Source: Listeria monocytogenes
Lineage (GTDB): Bacteria; Bacillota; Bacilli; Lactobacillales; Listeriaceae
DNA: 64,000 bases
Direction of reading: 5' to 3'
Assembly: GCF_900187225.1 (NCBI RefSeq)
Contig: NZ_LT906436.1
Coordinates: 1,860,001 to 1,924,000, forward strand
The notes below the pieces were generated by a model that ran no database searches, was not told the origin of the DNA, and saw only the letters and a list, made by a program, of their open reading frames with translations. Position numbers and translations under genes: made by a program. Shown one piece after another: positions 62,721-64,000 of the stretch (its first letter is position 1; the number at the start of each line of letters is the position of its first letter).

Positions 62721-63210
62721 ATGATCTTTTCGCAATCAATTTACGTTGTTCTAACATTAATTCATTTAATTGTCGAAAACCTAAATACGTATTACCTCGC
62801 TTTAATACGTATTCTAGCCGCTCGTCTAAATTGAGCGGTTTTGTCTCCAACGTTTTAATTTGGTCCATCAAATTATCTAGCTGTACCGGCCTGTGATTAC
62901 TCCAAAATAAAATGGATAAAAAAATACCGAGCGCATCTCTAACAGTTACAGGAGAAGGCTTTTTATGCACTTTCAAATCAGCTTCCATACTTTCTACCAA
63001 ATTGGTCATATGTTTCGCCAATTTGCGACAAGCTCGCTCTGTTTCATTTTTCCAAGGAATAACTCCACCACCTTTGGTAAAAAACTGTTGTTCTTGCCAA
63101 AAAGGTAGGCCACTAACATAAATTGATTCTGGATCATATTCTTCTAAAATAACATCCGGTGCTGGGAAATCAGGATGTGTTAATTCTACTGCATATTTAA
63201 ATTCAGCCAT
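62719..63210 (-). CDS. YpoC-like conserved protein
   Basis: 163 residues, no membrane segments or known catalytic motif. Its place after nth matches B. subtilis ypoC in the dnaD-nth-ypoC order. Notable features are W-containing stretches (FWQEQQFFTKGGGVIPWKNETERACRK) and a helical C-terminal half. Function unknown. The ATG overlaps the nth stop by 8 nt. Confidence 0.8.
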   Translation of the reverse strand: MAEFKYAVELTHPDFPAPDVILEEYDPESIYVSGLPFWQEQQFFTKGGGVIPWKNETERACRKLAKHMTNLVESMEADLKVHKKPSPVTVRDALGIFLSILFWSNHRPVQLDNLMDQIKTLETKPLNLDERLEYVLKRGNTYLGFRQLNELMLEQRKLIAKRS

Positions 63211-63862
63211 CGAATCCCCTCACTTTCGCTTGTTTTTTTCCTTCTCTACATAAATAAAGCAAAGGACAGGTCGGGCATTCTGGGTTTCTAGCTTTACAAT
63301 GATATCTTCCAAAGAAAATCATATAATGATGCGCATCAGACCAGAGCTCTTTTGGTAGTTTTCTTTCTAACGTTTCTTCCACTTCTACAACAGAATCTTT
63401 CCATCTACAAATCCCTAAGCGTTTACTAATTCGTTCGACATGTGTATCTACTGCGATTGCTGGAACACCAAAGCCAACTGATAAAACAACATTGGCCGTT
63501 TTTCTACCTACACCTGGAAGGCTCTCAAGTTCCGCATGCGTCTTTGGTACTTCCCCATTAAATTCGGTTAGAATTTTCTCGGATAATCCTTGAATATTTT
63601 TTGCTTTATTACGATATAAGCCAATGGAGCGAATATCCTCCATCAATTCTTCCAGTGGAACAGCCAAATAATCTTCTGGTGAGTGGTATTTTTCAAAAAG
63701 CGAGGCCGTCACGCGATTTACTAACACATCTGTACATTGCGCGGATAATACAACAGCCACCAGTAATTCAAACGTATTTTTATGAACTAGCTCACAGTGT
63801 GCTGCTGGAAACATTTTTGCCATTTCTTCTATGCATAATACGGTTTGTTTATTCGATAACAA
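63203..63862 (-). CDS. nth: Endonuclease III (DNA glycosylase/AP lyase)
   Basis: 219 residues from TTG 63860-63862, 8 nt after GAGG, matching family length and N-terminus (LSNKQTVLCIEEM). A helix-hairpin-helix with catalytic Lys (LPGVGRKTANVV), the Asp in VDTHVERISKRLG, and a C-terminal [4Fe-4S] cluster CKARNPECPTCPLLYLC are all intact. It removes oxidised pyrimidines and nicks the AP site. It follows dnaD. Confidence 0.95.
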   Translation of the reverse strand: MLSNKQTVLCIEEMAKMFPAAHCELVHKNTFELLVAVVLSAQCTDVLVNRVTASLFEKYHSPEDYLAVPLEELMEDIRSIGLYRNKAKNIQGLSEKILTEFNGEVPKTHAELESLPGVGRKTANVVLSVGFGVPAIAVDTHVERISKRLGICRWKDSVVEVEETLERKLPKELWSDAHHYMIFFGRYHCKARNPECPTCPLLYLCREGKKQAKVRGFDG

Positions 63863-63872
63863 TTTCTGTACC

Positions 63873-64000
63873 TCACCCTTTTCTTTTTTCAAGCCAGTCG
63901 TATAGAGGAATCGAACCTGCGCTTTTTTTCACTTCCGTTTGGTTAATTGTTTGGCTTGTGCGCCCATTTTGATGAAATTCTTCCGCTACACGCTTGGCAT
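63873..64000 (-). CDS. dnaD: DnaD primosomal protein, C-terminal end only
   Basis: The last 42 codons are visible and the rest lies beyond the window edge. The tail ends in SIPLYDWLEKRKG, typical of the DnaD C-terminus, and the stop is 10 nt before the nth start codon, whose ribosome-binding site it overlaps. DnaD helps load the replicative helicase at the origin and at restart sites. Identity rests mainly on this tail and on the dnaD-nth-ypoC order. Confidence 0.8.
   Translation of the reverse strand, partial: AKRVAEEFHQNGRTSQTINQTEVKKSAGSIPLYDWLEKRKG

Overview
The window is low-GC Gram-positive chromosome and almost certainly comes from Listeria. Gene order and protein sequences match, from memory, the L. 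monocytogenes EGD-e interval from about lmo1829 to lmo1895. I ran no search, so L. innocua or another close relative cannot be excluded. The region is dense core genome. I see no transposase, phage gene, CRISPR array, tRNA or rRNA. The one long structural RNA gene is RNase P RNA.

Layout. 1-2250: the 3' part of rqcH (fbpA) and an SDR-like protein without SDR catalytic residues. 2291-13975: the pyrimidine operon pyrR-pyrP-pyrB-pyrC-carA-carB-pyrK-pyrD-pyrF-pyrE on the minus strand, with PyrR attenuators. 14066-15208: a small basic ORF resembling the ribosome-rescue factor BrfA, whose terminator precedes its stop codon, and an RsbR-type stressosome paralogue. 15228-19512: rluD, lspA, a purine permease and a MATE exporter. 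19528-22601: a manganese ABC transporter with an MntR-type operator, and a MarR regulator. 22638-27022: the CtpA protease and the csoR-copA-copZ copper operon. 27145-33306: a VanY-type carboxypeptidase, yozE-deoD, a Gfo/Idh oxidoreductase, msrA/msrB, ypmS/ypmR and a DegV protein. 33485-38339: a hemolysin-III protein and the gluconeogenic operon ccpN-PPDK regulator-ppdK. 38389-43065: a VOC protein, an FUSC transporter, DedA, a hexose-phosphate mutase and RlmA. 43118-48852: dfrA-thyA-uup, fhs and mntR. 49217-52360: csp, an RNase H-like protein, a 5'-3' exonuclease, zinc-independent rpsN and chitinase. 52552-57897: pbuX-xpt under a guanine riboswitch, an M32 carboxypeptidase, a 23S rRNA methyltransferase and rnpB. 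57929-64000: gpsB, ypsA-yppE, recU-pbpA and dnaD(partial)-nth-ypoC.

Themes. Nucleotide and one-carbon metabolism recurs: the pyr operon, xpt/pbuX, a second purine permease, deoD, thyA, dfrA and fhs. Metal homeostasis recurs: mntR and its likely target operon, CsoR with its operator, and a Zur-like box ahead of the cysteine-poor S14. Ribosome rescue and quality control has three separate members here: RqcH, the BrfA-like ORF and the Uup/YfmR-type ABC-F protein.

The most notable signal is the BrfA-like gene at 14066. A strong intrinsic terminator sits inside the reading frame, so the normal message should lack a stop codon. Other readable control signals are paired CcpN-type boxes on the ccpN promoter, a SigB promoter before the chitinase, a G-rich leader before the purine permease, and several unexplained inverted repeats in 5' leaders.
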